Shown here: in pieces, positions 51,600 through 60,874 of the stretch
Layout of the letters: every line of letters begins with the position of its first letter
How positions within the stretch are numbered: the stretch's first letter is position 1
Assembly (NCBI GenBank): GCA_946413695.1
Contig: CAMKLV010000007.1
Coordinates: forward strand, 1-64,000
Reading direction: 5' to 3'
Length of the DNA stretch: 64,000 nt
Origin: Firm-04 sp946413695
GTDB taxonomy: Bacteria; Bacillota; Clostridia; Oscillospirales; Ruminococcaceae
Translations under genes and position numbers: made by a program
The notes under the pieces: generated by a model
Database searches by the model: none
What the model was told of the DNA's origin: nothing
Seen by the model: the letters and a program-made list of their open reading frames with translations, nothing else

Positions 51600-53995
51600 A
51601 GAAGAAAAAATCCGGCAGAAAAATCAAGCGGACAACCATCCAGACCTTGCCCTATGAACGGTTCGTCAGCAATCATGTGATGCTGAATGCCGCGAATGTC
51701 AAGGTCGGGCGGGAAACGGTCAACCTTTACAGCAAGTCGTATCTGATCGAGGACATCAATTATTCTGTTCTGACTGAGGATGAACAAGAGGTCAAGCTGC
51801 GGCAGTTTTCCGAACTGCTGAACAGCTTTGACAGCACGGTTTCTGTGCAGATTTCGCTTGTCAACTTGCCGATGAACCGTGAAGAATCCGAGTGTCTGAT
51901 GCTTCATGCACGCGGAGACGGTCACGATCACCAGCGGCAGGAGTTCAATACGGTCATTCATTACAAGATCATGGATGGGCAGAAGGGACTGCAATGCCAG
52001 AAGATCATCACAGTGACGGTTTGCGCAGTGGACTTTGAAACAGCCAATACCCGCCTGTATAACTTCGAGCGGCAGCTGAACAAGAGCCTTGCTGCCATCG
52101 GCACAAAGGCGGTTCCGCTGACGGCAAATGACCGCGTGAAGCTGATGGCAGATATTCTCTGCGATGTGGACAAGCAGATCGAGCCGATATCCCGTTCTGA
52201 GCTTGATCGTCAGGCGGAGAAACAGCTCTGCTGTCCGGATTCATTTGAATTCAAAAAGGACTTCTTCATGATCGGCGGCAAATACGCCCGCTGCATCTAT
52301 ATCAAACGGCTCGGTTCCGAAGTCACGGACAATCTGTATCCGGAACTGCTGGAGCTCAATCTGCAAACGGTCATCTCCGAGAACATCGACTTTGTCGATC
52401 AGGCGGAGGCATTGCAGCTTGTGCAGCGCAAGCTGACCGACATGAAGCAGGAGGAAATAAATAAAAAACGCAAGAGCGCGGAAACCGCGAAGGGCGCGTA
52501 CATTGATCCGATCGAGGGCACGGCGCTGGAAACGGACAAGCTCGAAGCGAAGGCGTATCTGGAAAAGCTGCAAAGTCACAATGTGAAGATGACGCGGGTG
52601 CAGTTCATCATGATGATTCTGGCGGACAGCATGGACGAGCTGGATGCGGCGACCGACAAAGTGCAGACGGTGCTGCGCGGACGGCAGATCGAAATGTCCA
52701 ATGCACCGTACCGGCAAGAAGCAGCTTTCGATTCCTGCCTGCCGATCGGCAATTCCTGCGGCATCGACAAGGAGCAGAATATTCAGGTGCGGCGCACGCT
52801 GGATACGGACAGTACCGCGATTTTCATGCCGTTCAATTCGCGTGAACTGATGCACGAAAACGGCATTTACTTCGGACAGAACCGGCTCTCGCGCTCGGTC
52901 ATTCTGTTCGATCGGATGAAGCTGAACAACCCGAATTCTTTTATCTTCGGTATGCCTGGTTCCGGCAAATCTATGACGGCAAAGCTCATGATTCTCTACA
53001 TTTATCTCTCGCAAAACGATGAGATACTCATTGTAGACCCTGAGCGAGAATATGCCGCCCTTGTAGAACTGCTCGGCGGAGAGGTCATCTATATGTCTGA
53101 GAACAGCGGCACGCACATCAATCCGCTCGATCTCACAGAAAATCCGGATTCTGACGATAAAGAGTACGATCCGGTCAAGGCGAAGCTGGATTTCCTGTTG
53201 TCATTCTTTTCCGCGATCATGGGCGATGCGGAGATTACGCCGATTCAGAAAACAATCATCGACAGCGTGATGCACAGCGCATACCGCAATTACCCGAAGC
53301 CGACGCTGCGGGAATATTACGATGAACTGCTGAAATATGAACAGGAGGCCAGCGAGGAAACCCGTCCGGCTGCGGCATATCTGCGGCAGACATTGCACCT
53401 CTATGTTCACGGCTCGATGAATGTGTTTGCGCATGAAACGAATGTGAACATTCACAAGCGGATTGTCTCCTATGACATTAAGGAACTCGGCAAGAGTATG
53501 CAGACACTCGCCATGATGATTGTTCTGGAAAACATCTGGGACAGAGTTGCGAAAAACCGCGCAAAAGGTGTGAAAACGCAAATCTTTGTTGACGAACTCT
53601 ATCTTTTGTTCAAGTCGGAACAGTCCGCAAACTTCTTTTATGAATTGTATAAACGAGCCCGAAAATGGGGCGGTGTTCCTTGCGGAATCACGCAGAATGT
53701 GGATGATCTGCTGCGATCTGAATTGGCGCGAACAATGATTTCCAATACGCAGTTTGTTGTAATGCTCGCGCAGAACGAAACCGACCGCGAACAGCTTGCA
53801 AATCTGCTGCACATTCCGAAAGAGACAATGGACACCTACCTGAACGGCGTCGGCGCGGGCTGCGGCATGATTTACGCCGGTGATTACGGTGTGATTCCGT
53901 TTGACAATTCGTTCCCGGCAGACACGGATATATACCGCATTATTACCACGAAATTCGACGAGGTGATGCACCGTGCGGAAGATCAATCTGCATGA
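51596..53995 (+). CDS. VirB4/TrbE-type conjugation ATPase (CD1110 family), 799 aa
   Basis: The motor ATPase that drives assembly and transfer at the secretion channel base. Walker A is FGMPGSGKSMTAK near residue 455, Walker B TQIFVDELYLLFKS near 661, and a Q-motif like TQNVDDLL. N-terminal residues carry the TraE/TrbE pattern (YLIEDINYSVLTEDEQE). The GTG start at 51596 overlaps the PrgI stop. It overlaps the next gene by 23 nt. The length fits VirB4 homologues of Firmicutes ICEs. Confidence 0.95.
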   Translation: MKKKKSGRKIKRTTIQTLPYERFVSNHVMLNAANVKVGRETVNLYSKSYLIEDINYSVLTEDEQEVKLRQFSELLNSFDSTVSVQISLVNLPMNREESECLMLHARGDGHDHQRQEFNTVIHYKIMDGQKGLQCQKIITVTVCAVDFETANTRLYNFERQLNKSLAAIGTKAVPLTANDRVKLMADILCDVDKQIEPISRSELDRQAEKQLCCPDSFEFKKDFFMIGGKYARCIYIKRLGSEVTDNLYPELLELNLQTVISENIDFVDQAEALQLVQRKLTDMKQEEINKKRKSAETAKGAYIDPIEGTALETDKLEAKAYLEKLQSHNVKMTRVQFIMMILADSMDELDAATDKVQTVLRGRQIEMSNAPYRQEAAFDSCLPIGNSCGIDKEQNIQVRRTLDTDSTAIFMPFNSRELMHENGIYFGQNRLSRSVILFDRMKLNNPNSFIFGMPGSGKSMTAKLMILYIYLSQNDEILIVDPEREYAALVELLGGEVIYMSENSGTHINPLDLTENPDSDDKEYDPVKAKLDFLLSFFSAIMGDAEITPIQKTIIDSVMHSAYRNYPKPTLREYYDELLKYEQEASEETRPAAAYLRQTLHLYVHGSMNVFAHETNVNIHKRIVSYDIKELGKSMQTLAMMIVLENIWDRVAKNRAKGVKTQIFVDELYLLFKSEQSANFFYELYKRARKWGGVPCGITQNVDDLLRSELARTMISNTQFVVMLAQNETDREQLANLLHIPKETMDTYLNGVGAGCGMIYAGDYGVIPFDNSFPADTDIYRIITTKFDEVMHRAEDQSA

Positions 53996-55247
53996 TACGA
54001 CGGATACCGGCGCGGAGAGTGTACGGCTCGGCGTCGATGCTGCAAAGAAAGGCAGACGGGCTGTCCGGACGGCACGGGATACAACAAGGACTGCCGTCCG
54101 GGCGGCTAAAACAACCGTAAATATCCTGCATCACCTGATCGTTCATACGGTTGCGATCCTGCTCTCGCCGGTCACATGGGTGATTCTGGCAATCGGGCTG
54201 GTGCTGTATCTGCTCATGACGCTTCTCATCATTTTGACCGGCGTTGCCGCGGAGGACAACAACGCACAGCATCAGGCGTATGCGACACCGGTCGCGCTCG
54301 GCGAGGATATTCCGGAGGAAATCACCGAAGCCAAAGGCTTGTTTGAAACAGCGGTCAATGCGAAAAAGCGCGAATATACGGATAAAATTGACGCGCTTGT
54401 TTTCAATACTTCGGATATGCCGCACAACGATACGGTGTATCTTCGGCGCAATGAACCGCCTGCGGAATACCAGACCTCGCTTGCGACTCCTGCTCGCAAA
54501 ACGCAGCTCAAAAACTCTTGGCAGCTTGCAGTTTCAGAGGCAGAGGGCATCGCGATTGCGTATGTGTATCTGGAACGGCAGGAGAACGAAGCGCACGGCT
54601 CGCAGGGCGTGCTGTACCCGGTCAGCTATACGCAGGATGTGTTTGACCTGATTGTCGCGGACATGGTCGCGGTGACGGAAACGCAGTATCACGGACAGCA
54701 ATGTCCGAATGCGGATTGTTCGGTGCATTATCATGAAGAACCGAATCCGGACTACGCAGAGGCACAGGCAGACCTGACAGCGGCAATAACGCGCCGGGAT
54801 GACTGGAATATTATGGTTATCCCGCGCAGCAATGACTATGTGAACGCTGTCAACGAATTCAACAACACGCCCGCCGCCGGTCAGCCCTACGCGCAGCAGC
54901 GGGTTGACAGCACCTACGCGCTTTTCGTGCAGGCAGTCAACAACTGGTCGAGCGTATTCGGAATCTGGGGACTGAACATTGACGGACAACTCGGCGCAAA
55001 TATGCAGGCAAGGCTGAACCGCGAAGTTGCGGCGGCAGAAACCGCGCGAAACAACACGCCGGAGACAATCCGGACGCCTTATTATACCTGCGATCATCTG
55101 CACACACTCCATTCGTTCGGGCTTAATTTCTATACTGCGGATCAGGTTATGCAGGTGCTGAATTTCACCGAAGACGAAAAGCAATGGGTTGCGCTGACGG
55201 CGATGAACATTGAGCAATATCTGATCACAGAACCGGAAGGAGGATAA
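53973..55247 (+). CDS. CD1108-like envelope protein lacking a peptidase domain, 424 aa
   Basis: The N-terminus has the basic repeats (VRLGVDAAKKGRRAVRTA, TTRTAVRAAKTTVNIL) and one transmembrane helix (TWVILAIGLVLYLLMTLLII) of CD1108-family proteins, which normally end in a lysozyme or NlpC/P60 peptidase. No Cys-His peptidase motif is seen here; instead a helical region with Cys-His clusters (CPNADCSVHYHEE, CDHLHTLHSFG) follows. Whether the wall hydrolase has been lost or replaced by a metal-binding domain is open. GTG start 53973 overlaps virB4; GAGGTG lies upstream. Confidence 0.65.
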   Translation: MRKINLHDTTDTGAESVRLGVDAAKKGRRAVRTARDTTRTAVRAAKTTVNILHHLIVHTVAILLSPVTWVILAIGLVLYLLMTLLIILTGVAAEDNNAQHQAYATPVALGEDIPEEITEAKGLFETAVNAKKREYTDKIDALVFNTSDMPHNDTVYLRRNEPPAEYQTSLATPARKTQLKNSWQLAVSEAEGIAIAYVYLERQENEAHGSQGVLYPVSYTQDVFDLIVADMVAVTETQYHGQQCPNADCSVHYHEEPNPDYAEAQADLTAAITRRDDWNIMVIPRSNDYVNAVNEFNNTPAAGQPYAQQRVDSTYALFVQAVNNWSSVFGIWGLNIDGQLGANMQARLNREVAAAETARNNTPETIRTPYYTCDHLHTLHSFGLNFYTADQVMQVLNFTEDEKQWVALTAMNIEQYLITEPEGG

Positions 55248-55248
55248 A

Positions 55249-55536
55249 ATGTTTGAGGGACACCGGAAACGCGCAGAGAAAGTGCGCGGATATTTCTCGC
55301 AGAAGCGTGCAATCACGCTGTTTGCAATTCTCGCGTCCATTGCACTGCTGGTCAGTCTTGTGATGAATTATCAGGTAAAGGAAACGGATGCAGATACGCA
55401 AGAAACCGCTGCATCGGATACGGATGAATCATGGCGGTTCTATCCGGTTGATCTGGTCGTGCTGGGCGCAGGCGGTGGGCTGAGTGCGGTAATGATGTTG
55501 CGGGAGAAGCGGCACGCGAAGGAGGAGTTGAATTGA
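55249..55536 (+). CDS. Small two-helix membrane protein of the conjugation operon, 95 aa
   Basis: Two hydrophobic helices (ITLFAILASIALLVSLVMNY and VDLVVLGAGGGLSAVMML) with charged flanks and an acidic, Thr/Ser-rich loop (DADTQETAASDTDE). AAGGAGG precedes ATG 55249. The stop overlaps the next gene (TTGA). No family is recognised. The position suggests a structural or accessory role in the secretion complex. Confidence 0.72.
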   Translation: MFEGHRKRAEKVRGYFSQKRAITLFAILASIALLVSLVMNYQVKETDADTQETAASDTDESWRFYPVDLVVLGAGGGLSAVMMLREKRHAKEELN

Positions 55537-57674
55537 AGTATTATTGTAAGGTGCGGCTGGAAGCCGGCAAAAATCAGGAGACCACACTGTTCCTGATTCT
55601 GGATGCCGCAGACGGAGAAGTGCCGGAGCTGTCAAAGGCAGCGGTGGTCGAATCGCGGGAGTACCGACTGTTCACGCAGGGCATCCGCAGCAAGGTGGTG
55701 GTCGCGGAGTATTCCGTATACCGGACGGAAGCTGAGATTACGGCGAATCTGGAGAACGAGCGCTTTGAACGCCTGATTGAAAGCGGTGCTGCGGAGATCG
55801 TCAGCAGCGGTGAAATGCAGATCGACCGGAATGAAAAGCGGGATAGAAAGACCGGTGAGATCGTCCGGAAACGGAAGAAATCGCCGGTACTGTTCCTGGC
55901 TGTTGCAGGCGGTGTGATGCTGTTTTCAATGGCGGCATTTGCGGTCGGAAAGAATTTCGGACGCGGTACTGCTGTATCTGAGCTGCCTGCGGAATCTGTG
56001 AATGTCGCGGAAGACGGACTCATTATCCCGAAACAGGATGAGATCGCTGACAATGCCGAACAGATTACCGTGACGATTGACCGCAGCTATTCCGCCGTGC
56101 CGGTAGAGGACTTGCAGCTCAAGGGCGCGATCAGCAAGGGCAAAGCAAATATCCTGCTGCCGGAGTTTGACAAAACCGATTTCTTTACCCATGTTCCCGG
56201 CTATTCGTGGGGCTTTACATCCGATCCGAACGGCAAAAAGATCGAATATTACGGCGGACAAGCGTATGACTTTACTGTGGATACCAAGCTCTATCGTGTC
56301 CTTGTGAAATACGGCGGCGGTTCAGGAACGAAAGATGATCCGTACCGTATCGACTATTTCGATCAGCTGGAACTAATGAGCGAGGAAAAGGCGCGCGGCT
56401 ATTTCAGGCAGACCGCAGACATTTCCTTTCCGATCTGGGCATCTCATACGCCGATCTGCACGGTCAATGAACTGAAATCAGATCCGGATTCCGAACATTT
56501 TGAGTATGACGGCGGCGGTTTCCTCATTGAAAATCTGGATGCGCCGTTGTTTGAAACGGTATCCGGCGCGGTCATAAAGAATGTGAATATCCGCAATTCT
56601 GCGATCGTTTCGGAGGAATACAAGGACTACGGTTTTCTGGTCTGCACGGCATACAACTACCACTATCTCGCGGAGGACGAGAAAGTATATGAGACCGGTG
56701 AAACGGTGATCGAGCATTGTTCGGTGTCGCATTCGTCTATTTCCGTGAAGATGCCGGAAGCTGAAACTGCGGAAAATGAACCGGCAGTTACGACAATGGA
56801 AGTTGTGCCACCGGATGTGATCGAGTATGACGAGGACGGAAACATTATCGAGCCGGAGGAGGAACCGGTCGAACCGACCAAACACGCAGAACATTGCATC
56901 GGCGCGATTACCGGTATCGGCGGTCAGATCGACGACTGCTATGTCACGGACTTCGGTATTTTCAATGAGCTGCCTGACTACTATCTCTATTGCGGCGGAA
57001 TCTCCGGCAAGCCTGCGGCAGTAACGGATTCCGCAGTCTATTATTATTCCGCACAGGGCAACATCTTCAACGCGGGCGGAATCGTCGGGAGCGCAGCGGG
57101 TGCGCGGGCATACGATGCGAAGGGACGCGAACTGCCGAATTGTTACGGCGGCAGCATTCAGGGTTGCCTTGCGCGGAACATCATTCTGAAAACAGAGACA
57201 GCCGCGGGCGGAATTGCCGCAGAAGGAACGACCGATGCTGAGGGCGCGCTGATCTCAAACTGCTATTGCAATGAGCTGAATTACTCCTGCGGTGAATTCA
57301 AGGACGCTGAGCGCGTCGAGTGCATCAAGGCGGGAATAGTCGGCGGCATCATTGCGGTGGACGGCAGCGGTCACAACGGACATACGATTATGAACTGCGT
57401 GGCTCACGCAGATTTCAAGGTGATCGGACAGAAAACGAAGTCAGCCTTTGATGATACGGTTTGGCTGGCACCGGCGTATGCCTATTACCAGGAGAACATC
57501 CTGACCGTGCTGAATAAAAACACCGTCAGCCCCTTGAATCCGAAAGAGATCTATACAGGCTCTTTCATGTTCGGGGAAAACAGCGTGTTCGGTGATGATC
57601 AGGGAAGTCTTGCCTATCCGGAGAAAATCTCGGATTTACTGGCAAAAACGATTGTGGAGGATACAAATGAATGA
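55533..57674 (+). CDS. Large surface protein of the element, probable beta-helix, 713 aa
   Basis: A cytoplasmic N-terminus of about 115 residues, one transmembrane helix at 117-138 (SPVLFLAVAGGVMLFSMAAF), then about 570 exposed residues. The repeats (YCGGISG, NAGGIVGSAAG, AAGGIAAEG, GIVGGIIAV) resemble GLUG-type motifs that fold as beta-helices in adhesins. Acidic segments (EDGNIIEPEEEPVEPT) lie between. TTG start 55533 overlaps the previous stop, with GGAGGAG upstream. An adhesin that contacts recipient cells during transfer is plausible. Confidence 0.72.
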   Translation: MKYYCKVRLEAGKNQETTLFLILDAADGEVPELSKAAVVESREYRLFTQGIRSKVVVAEYSVYRTEAEITANLENERFERLIESGAAEIVSSGEMQIDRNEKRDRKTGEIVRKRKKSPVLFLAVAGGVMLFSMAAFAVGKNFGRGTAVSELPAESVNVAEDGLIIPKQDEIADNAEQITVTIDRSYSAVPVEDLQLKGAISKGKANILLPEFDKTDFFTHVPGYSWGFTSDPNGKKIEYYGGQAYDFTVDTKLYRVLVKYGGGSGTKDDPYRIDYFDQLELMSEEKARGYFRQTADISFPIWASHTPICTVNELKSDPDSEHFEYDGGGFLIENLDAPLFETVSGAVIKNVNIRNSAIVSEEYKDYGFLVCTAYNYHYLAEDEKVYETGETVIEHCSVSHSSISVKMPEAETAENEPAVTTMEVVPPDVIEYDEDGNIIEPEEEPVEPTKHAEHCIGAITGIGGQIDDCYVTDFGIFNELPDYYLYCGGISGKPAAVTDSAVYYYSAQGNIFNAGGIVGSAAGARAYDAKGRELPNCYGGSIQGCLARNIILKTETAAGGIAAEGTTDAEGALISNCYCNELNYSCGEFKDAERVECIKAGIVGGIIAVDGSGHNGHTIMNCVAHADFKVIGQKTKSAFDDTVWLAPAYAYYQENILTVLNKNTVSPLNPKEIYTGSFMFGENSVFGDDQGSLAYPEKISDLLAKTIVEDTNE

Positions 57675-58134
57675 GCAGGAAAAGAAGAAAGCGGAACTGG
57701 TGGAAGAAGCAAAGCAAGAAACCGGAGCCGCGGGTGATGCCCGCAAATACTCGTTCCGCGGCGCGCGTCTTGCAATTCAGCGCAAGGAAGCCGCGATTCA
57801 GAAGCGTTCGGAAAAGATAACGCAGCTTCAACTGGAAAATCAGCAGGACAGAGAGGATATACGGGCGCTGAAAACGGTCTGCGCAGAGCTTCAGGCACAG
57901 GAGGTCAAGAAGAAAATTGCCCGAATGCAGACGAAGGGCACAACCGTTGACACAGATCAGATCAACCGGGCGCTTGAGCTTCTCGCACTGGTCGGAGATG
58001 CTGCCGCCGCGCTGAGCGTAGAGCAGATGGCGCAGGCAGTTCAGGGTGCGGCAAGTCAGGCGGCAATCGCCGCCGATGCGCAGGAAACATACAATCAGGG
58101 AATCGTCAGTCCGCAGACTGATGAAACGGAATAA
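57667..58134 (+). CDS. Coiled-coil protein of the conjugation operon, 155 aa
   Basis: Start 57667 (MNEQEKKKAELVEE) has GGAGG 7 nt upstream and overlaps the previous stop by 8 nt. The charged N-terminal 90 residues form a long coiled coil (KITQLQLENQQDREDIRALK); the C-terminus is Ala/Gln-rich (AAALSVEQMAQAVQGAASQA). No family is recognised. It ends the plus-strand transfer operon before the convergent toxin-antitoxin pair. Confidence 0.7.
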   Translation: MNEQEKKKAELVEEAKQETGAAGDARKYSFRGARLAIQRKEAAIQKRSEKITQLQLENQQDREDIRALKTVCAELQAQEVKKKIARMQTKGTTVDTDQINRALELLALVGDAAAALSVEQMAQAVQGAASQAAIAADAQETYNQGIVSPQTDETE

Positions 58135-58175
58135 AGCTGAGAAGGCAGAGCTTTGATAGCCCTGCCTTCGCTGTA

Positions 58176-58490
58176 TTATTCCAGTATTGCGGGAAGATCG
58201 CGTGCGCCATAGAGAAAGCGTAGAATAAAGACTGTTTTTGCTGCTTCATCTATCCGATAGAACAGCTCATAATTCCCGACTGCCACATTCCGATAATCCT
58301 TTTCCGCGAGCGTTTCATCTTCACTCAAAGAGAACATATATGGAGTAAAGCCGATCTGATTGACCGTTTTCTCTGCGAGCTCCAGCAATTTGTCCGCTGC
58401 TGCGGGATTTTGCAGTATTTCCGCGATATATCCGGTTACTAGATCAAGATCATGTTCAAATGAGTCGGTGATGCAAATCTTATAATCCAT
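58176..58490 (-). CDS. RelE/ParE-family toxin, 104 aa
   Basis: A small toxin of the ParE/RelE fold: MDYKICITDSFEHDLDL (first helix), VGNYELFYRIDEAAKTVFIL (core strands) and RFLYGARDLPAIL (end). These act as mRNA interferases or gyrase poisons. It overlaps the antitoxin gene by 11 nt, so translation is coupled. Start 58490 lies within the end of the antitoxin. It probably stabilises the element. Confidence 0.88.
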   Translation of the reverse strand: MDYKICITDSFEHDLDLVTGYIAEILQNPAAADKLLELAEKTVNQIGFTPYMFSLSEDETLAEKDYRNVAVGNYELFYRIDEAAKTVFILRFLYGARDLPAILE

Positions 58491-58779
58491 GCTTCTTCCG
58501 TACCCTTCCGAACACATCCTCGGCAGAGGATACTGCACCGTTATTCACATCAGTTTCTGCTTCTTCCATTTTTTTTGCAAGCTCAGCTTTGCTGCGAACA
58601 ATGACCTCTTTCGGCATCGGCAGTCGTACATCAAACGGCAGTCCGCCGGTCAGAGAAACCTGACAGAGAAAAAGGTTGATTGCTTCGGAGAGCGTCATGC
58701 CGAGCATGGAGAGCGTTTCTTCGGCGTTGGCTTTCACATCTTCATTCACGCGGACATGAATCGTATTGTTCTTTGTCAT
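58480..58779 (-). CDS. RelB/DinJ-family antitoxin, 99 aa
   Basis: The ribbon-helix-helix half is seen in TIHVRVNEDVKANAEETLSM and LGMTLSEAINLFL; the acidic C-terminus binds the toxin. Start 58779 (MTKNNTIHV) has AAAGGCGG 8 nt upstream, with a further GTG at 58788 also in frame. Promoter and operator at 58804-58841 allow autoregulation by the complex. Confidence 0.9.
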   Translation of the reverse strand: MTKNNTIHVRVNEDVKANAEETLSMLGMTLSEAINLFLCQVSLTGGLPFDVRLPMPKEVIVRSKAELAKKMEEAETDVNNGAVSSAEDVFGRVRKKHGL

Positions 58780-58803
58780 TGGAAACACCGCCTTTCATTT
58801 GTT

Positions 58804-58841
58804 TGTGTATACATTGTATCACATTTCGAGCGCATTGTCAA
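58804..58841 (-). promoter_or_regulatory. Promoter and operator of the toxin-antitoxin pair
   Basis: Minus-strand TTGACA (58841-58836) and TACAAT (58818-58813), spacer 17 nt. The -10 is covered by a partial palindrome TGTGTATAC (58804-58812)/GTATCACA (58816-58823), a natural RelB-type operator. Confidence 0.75.
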
Positions 58842-58876
58842 TGCTATTTTGAATCCAATTTGAGGAGGGGTGCACA

Positions 58877-59587
58877 ATGAGTATATTCCGTTTGAGCAAC
58901 AGCATCTTCGCGCTGGGGCTGGACGCGCAGGAACTGAGCGTTTACGCTTATCTGTGCAGCCTTCCTGCTTCGGGATTCACGCTTCAAGGCGCGGCGGTGA
59001 TCTCGGTAAAGCAGTGGACGATTGCCGCGAACTGCGGTATCAAGTCACCTGTAACGATCGCAAAAGCAATCGACCGGCTGTGTGAAAAGGGGCTGGTCGA
59101 TTATCTCGAACGCAATAAGAAAGCAAACGGGCATCACGGTACATACTGCTATGCAGTTACAAAGCAGCAGACCGACACCAGCTTTTTCATGGTTGACCGT
59201 CACGTTTTTGGAATGCTTGTGCCGCGTCAGATGCTTGTGTATCTGTTTCTCTGCAAGTCATTCAGCACTGTACTGTATGATTGCTGGAACAGCTACAATG
59301 ACATCGCCGCGAAGATCGGGATGAAGCGTGAGAGCGTCATACGGACGATTCGGGAACTGGTGGAGCTCGGTCTGATCGTTCGGATGCAGCGCAGATCAAA
59401 GGAGAACCGGCGCGTGTTTGTGGACAATCATTATTCGATCGTCCGATTTGAGGTCGGGCATATCCGTGTAAAGATGCCGAAAATGCGGCAAGCTGATAAA
59501 TCCGATGATCGAATAATCATGTTTCATCCTGCTGCGCTCTGCCGGATCTGTCCGGAGGTGCGTTCGGCTGTCTGGGGTAGTCCCTGA
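58877..59587 (+). CDS. Helix-turn-helix DNA-binding protein, 236 aa
   Basis: Two winged helix-turn-helix units: residues 35-75 (SVKQWTIAANCGIKSPVTIA) and 140-190 (YNDIAAKIGMKRESVIRTIR). This bipartite pattern is that of replication-initiator-like or HTH_36 proteins found in plasmids and ICEs. GAGGAGGGG precedes ATG 58877. It lies divergent from the toxin-antitoxin pair, at the start of the cargo segment. A role in element maintenance or regulation is inferred. Confidence 0.75.
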   Translation: MSIFRLSNSIFALGLDAQELSVYAYLCSLPASGFTLQGAAVISVKQWTIAANCGIKSPVTIAKAIDRLCEKGLVDYLERNKKANGHHGTYCYAVTKQQTDTSFFMVDRHVFGMLVPRQMLVYLFLCKSFSTVLYDCWNSYNDIAAKIGMKRESVIRTIRELVELGLIVRMQRRSKENRRVFVDNHYSIVRFEVGHIRVKMPKMRQADKSDDRIIMFHPAALCRICPEVRSAVWGSP

Positions 59588-59749
59588 AATGCATCGCTAT
59601 ATTCAGTACCCAAGTTTACTTACGAACTGAAAAAGAAGGTTCAATATATATCCGTTCTGGATTTGATTTCTATACCGCGCGTACAAAATAGTTTTCAACA
59701 GATCATATCGAAGTGCGGCGGTCAAGTACAGGGCGGCTTTTCTTTTCAA

Positions 59750-59795
59750 CATTGTAAAACAAAACCGCAGCAGTGAACACATCACAACTGCGGCT
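59750..59795 (-). terminator. Terminator of the cargo gene
   Basis: On the minus strand CCGCAG (59792-59787) pairs with CTGCGG (59769-59764), then TTTTGTTTT. The rest of 59588-59806 is AT-rich and shows no gene. Confidence 0.7.
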
Positions 59796-59806
59796 ACAAA
59801 AACAAT

Positions 59807-60757
59807 TCATCTGTCATTGCGTTCGATAGTTAGGTCTTTCTTAATACAGTAACAATATTCAATATCACCATTTAATACTTTTATATGTCCTAAATTGTCA
59901 TCTGAATCAGTTGGAGCATAATAATCACACGTCTCAGATTGATTGCGTAACATACGAATCTGCTTACAAAAATCAATCATCTTTTGAACATTTCTTTTGG
60001 AATGACCAGTTGCTACAACACCACTAAAAATAGGATAGAACAAGCGACCATCTGGAGCTGTATATCCGAGATTTCCATGTGAAGACAATTTGAATAGTGT
60101 GCTATCATCGGTAATATTTGGAAATGCAGCATATGCATTTTTTACTTCTTCGTAACCAATCAGATTCATCCATCCGTTTTCGCATATTATATCAAGATTC
60201 TCATGACTAACCAATTGATATGATTGTCCGCGCGGCGGATGATGAATAACATCAACAAAGTAAGCATCCTGCTCATGAAATATACAAAGTAACAAATAGT
60301 CTGCTCTATTGTTATGCATCTCATTTTCATTTGACGCCTCTTGTGTATTCAAGTGGATATGATAAACATTTCTTGAATTGAGCAAAGTGTCATTAAATGA
60401 TCCATCATATATTTTAGTCGACAGATGATGTTTGATACTCATTCCTGCAGATATACGATCTTTAAAGTAGGAAATGGTTTGCTTAACATCATCAGGAAGA
60501 CTTGCCATTTTATCTTGTAATTCTTTCGAATAATGAACATTTCTTGGAATAGCCGTTGGGGCTTTCTGAACAGAATTTAGATATGCTAATATGATGTATT
60601 CATCCTTTTGTGTTTGTTTATTACAAGAAGAGCAATTTTCACATTCCTTTCCACATCTTAATTGTTTGCCGATATTAAGATGCAGCTGTTTATTATTCAT
60701 TTCGTTTTCAATAACAACAACGATGTCGTGAAAAAACTCATAATCTGTTTTATTCAT
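59807..60757 (-). CDS. AT-rich cargo gene of unknown function, 316 aa
   Basis: Base use differs sharply from neighbours (many A/T-ending codons), a sign of recent acquisition. The N-terminus has a cysteine cluster CxxxCxxCxxC at residues 35-45 that could hold a zinc ion or an iron-sulfur cluster. Residues about 130-180 (NVYHIHLN, ADYLLLCIFHEQDAYFVDVIHHP) follow a strand-rich pattern with several His, loosely like toxin-fold RNases. A promoter lies at 60812-60840 and a terminator follows, so it is monocistronic. A defence role is possible but not shown. Confidence 0.65.
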   Translation of the reverse strand: MNKTDYEFFHDIVVVIENEMNNKQLHLNIGKQLRCGKECENCSSCNKQTQKDEYIILAYLNSVQKAPTAIPRNVHYSKELQDKMASLPDDVKQTISYFKDRISAGMSIKHHLSTKIYDGSFNDTLLNSRNVYHIHLNTQEASNENEMHNNRADYLLLCIFHEQDAYFVDVIHHPPRGQSYQLVSHENLDIICENGWMNLIGYEEVKNAYAAFPNITDDSTLFKLSSHGNLGYTAPDGRLFYPIFSGVVATGHSKRNVQKMIDFCKQIRMLRNQSETCDYYAPTDSDDNLGHIKVLNGDIEYCYCIKKDLTIERNDR

Positions 60758-60811
60758 ATTATTATCACCTTGACAGAAATTATCTGATTACGAACATCTG
60801 TCCGCACCTAT

Positions 60812-60840
60812 AGTATAGCATACTTAAATAAACAAGTCAA
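60812..60840 (-). promoter_or_regulatory. Promoter of the cargo gene
   Basis: Minus-strand TTGACT (60840-60835) and TATACT (60817-60812), spacer 17 nt. Confidence 0.8.
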
Positions 60841-60874
60841 GATGCGCGTGGTCGCATCGTAAAGGAATATACCA

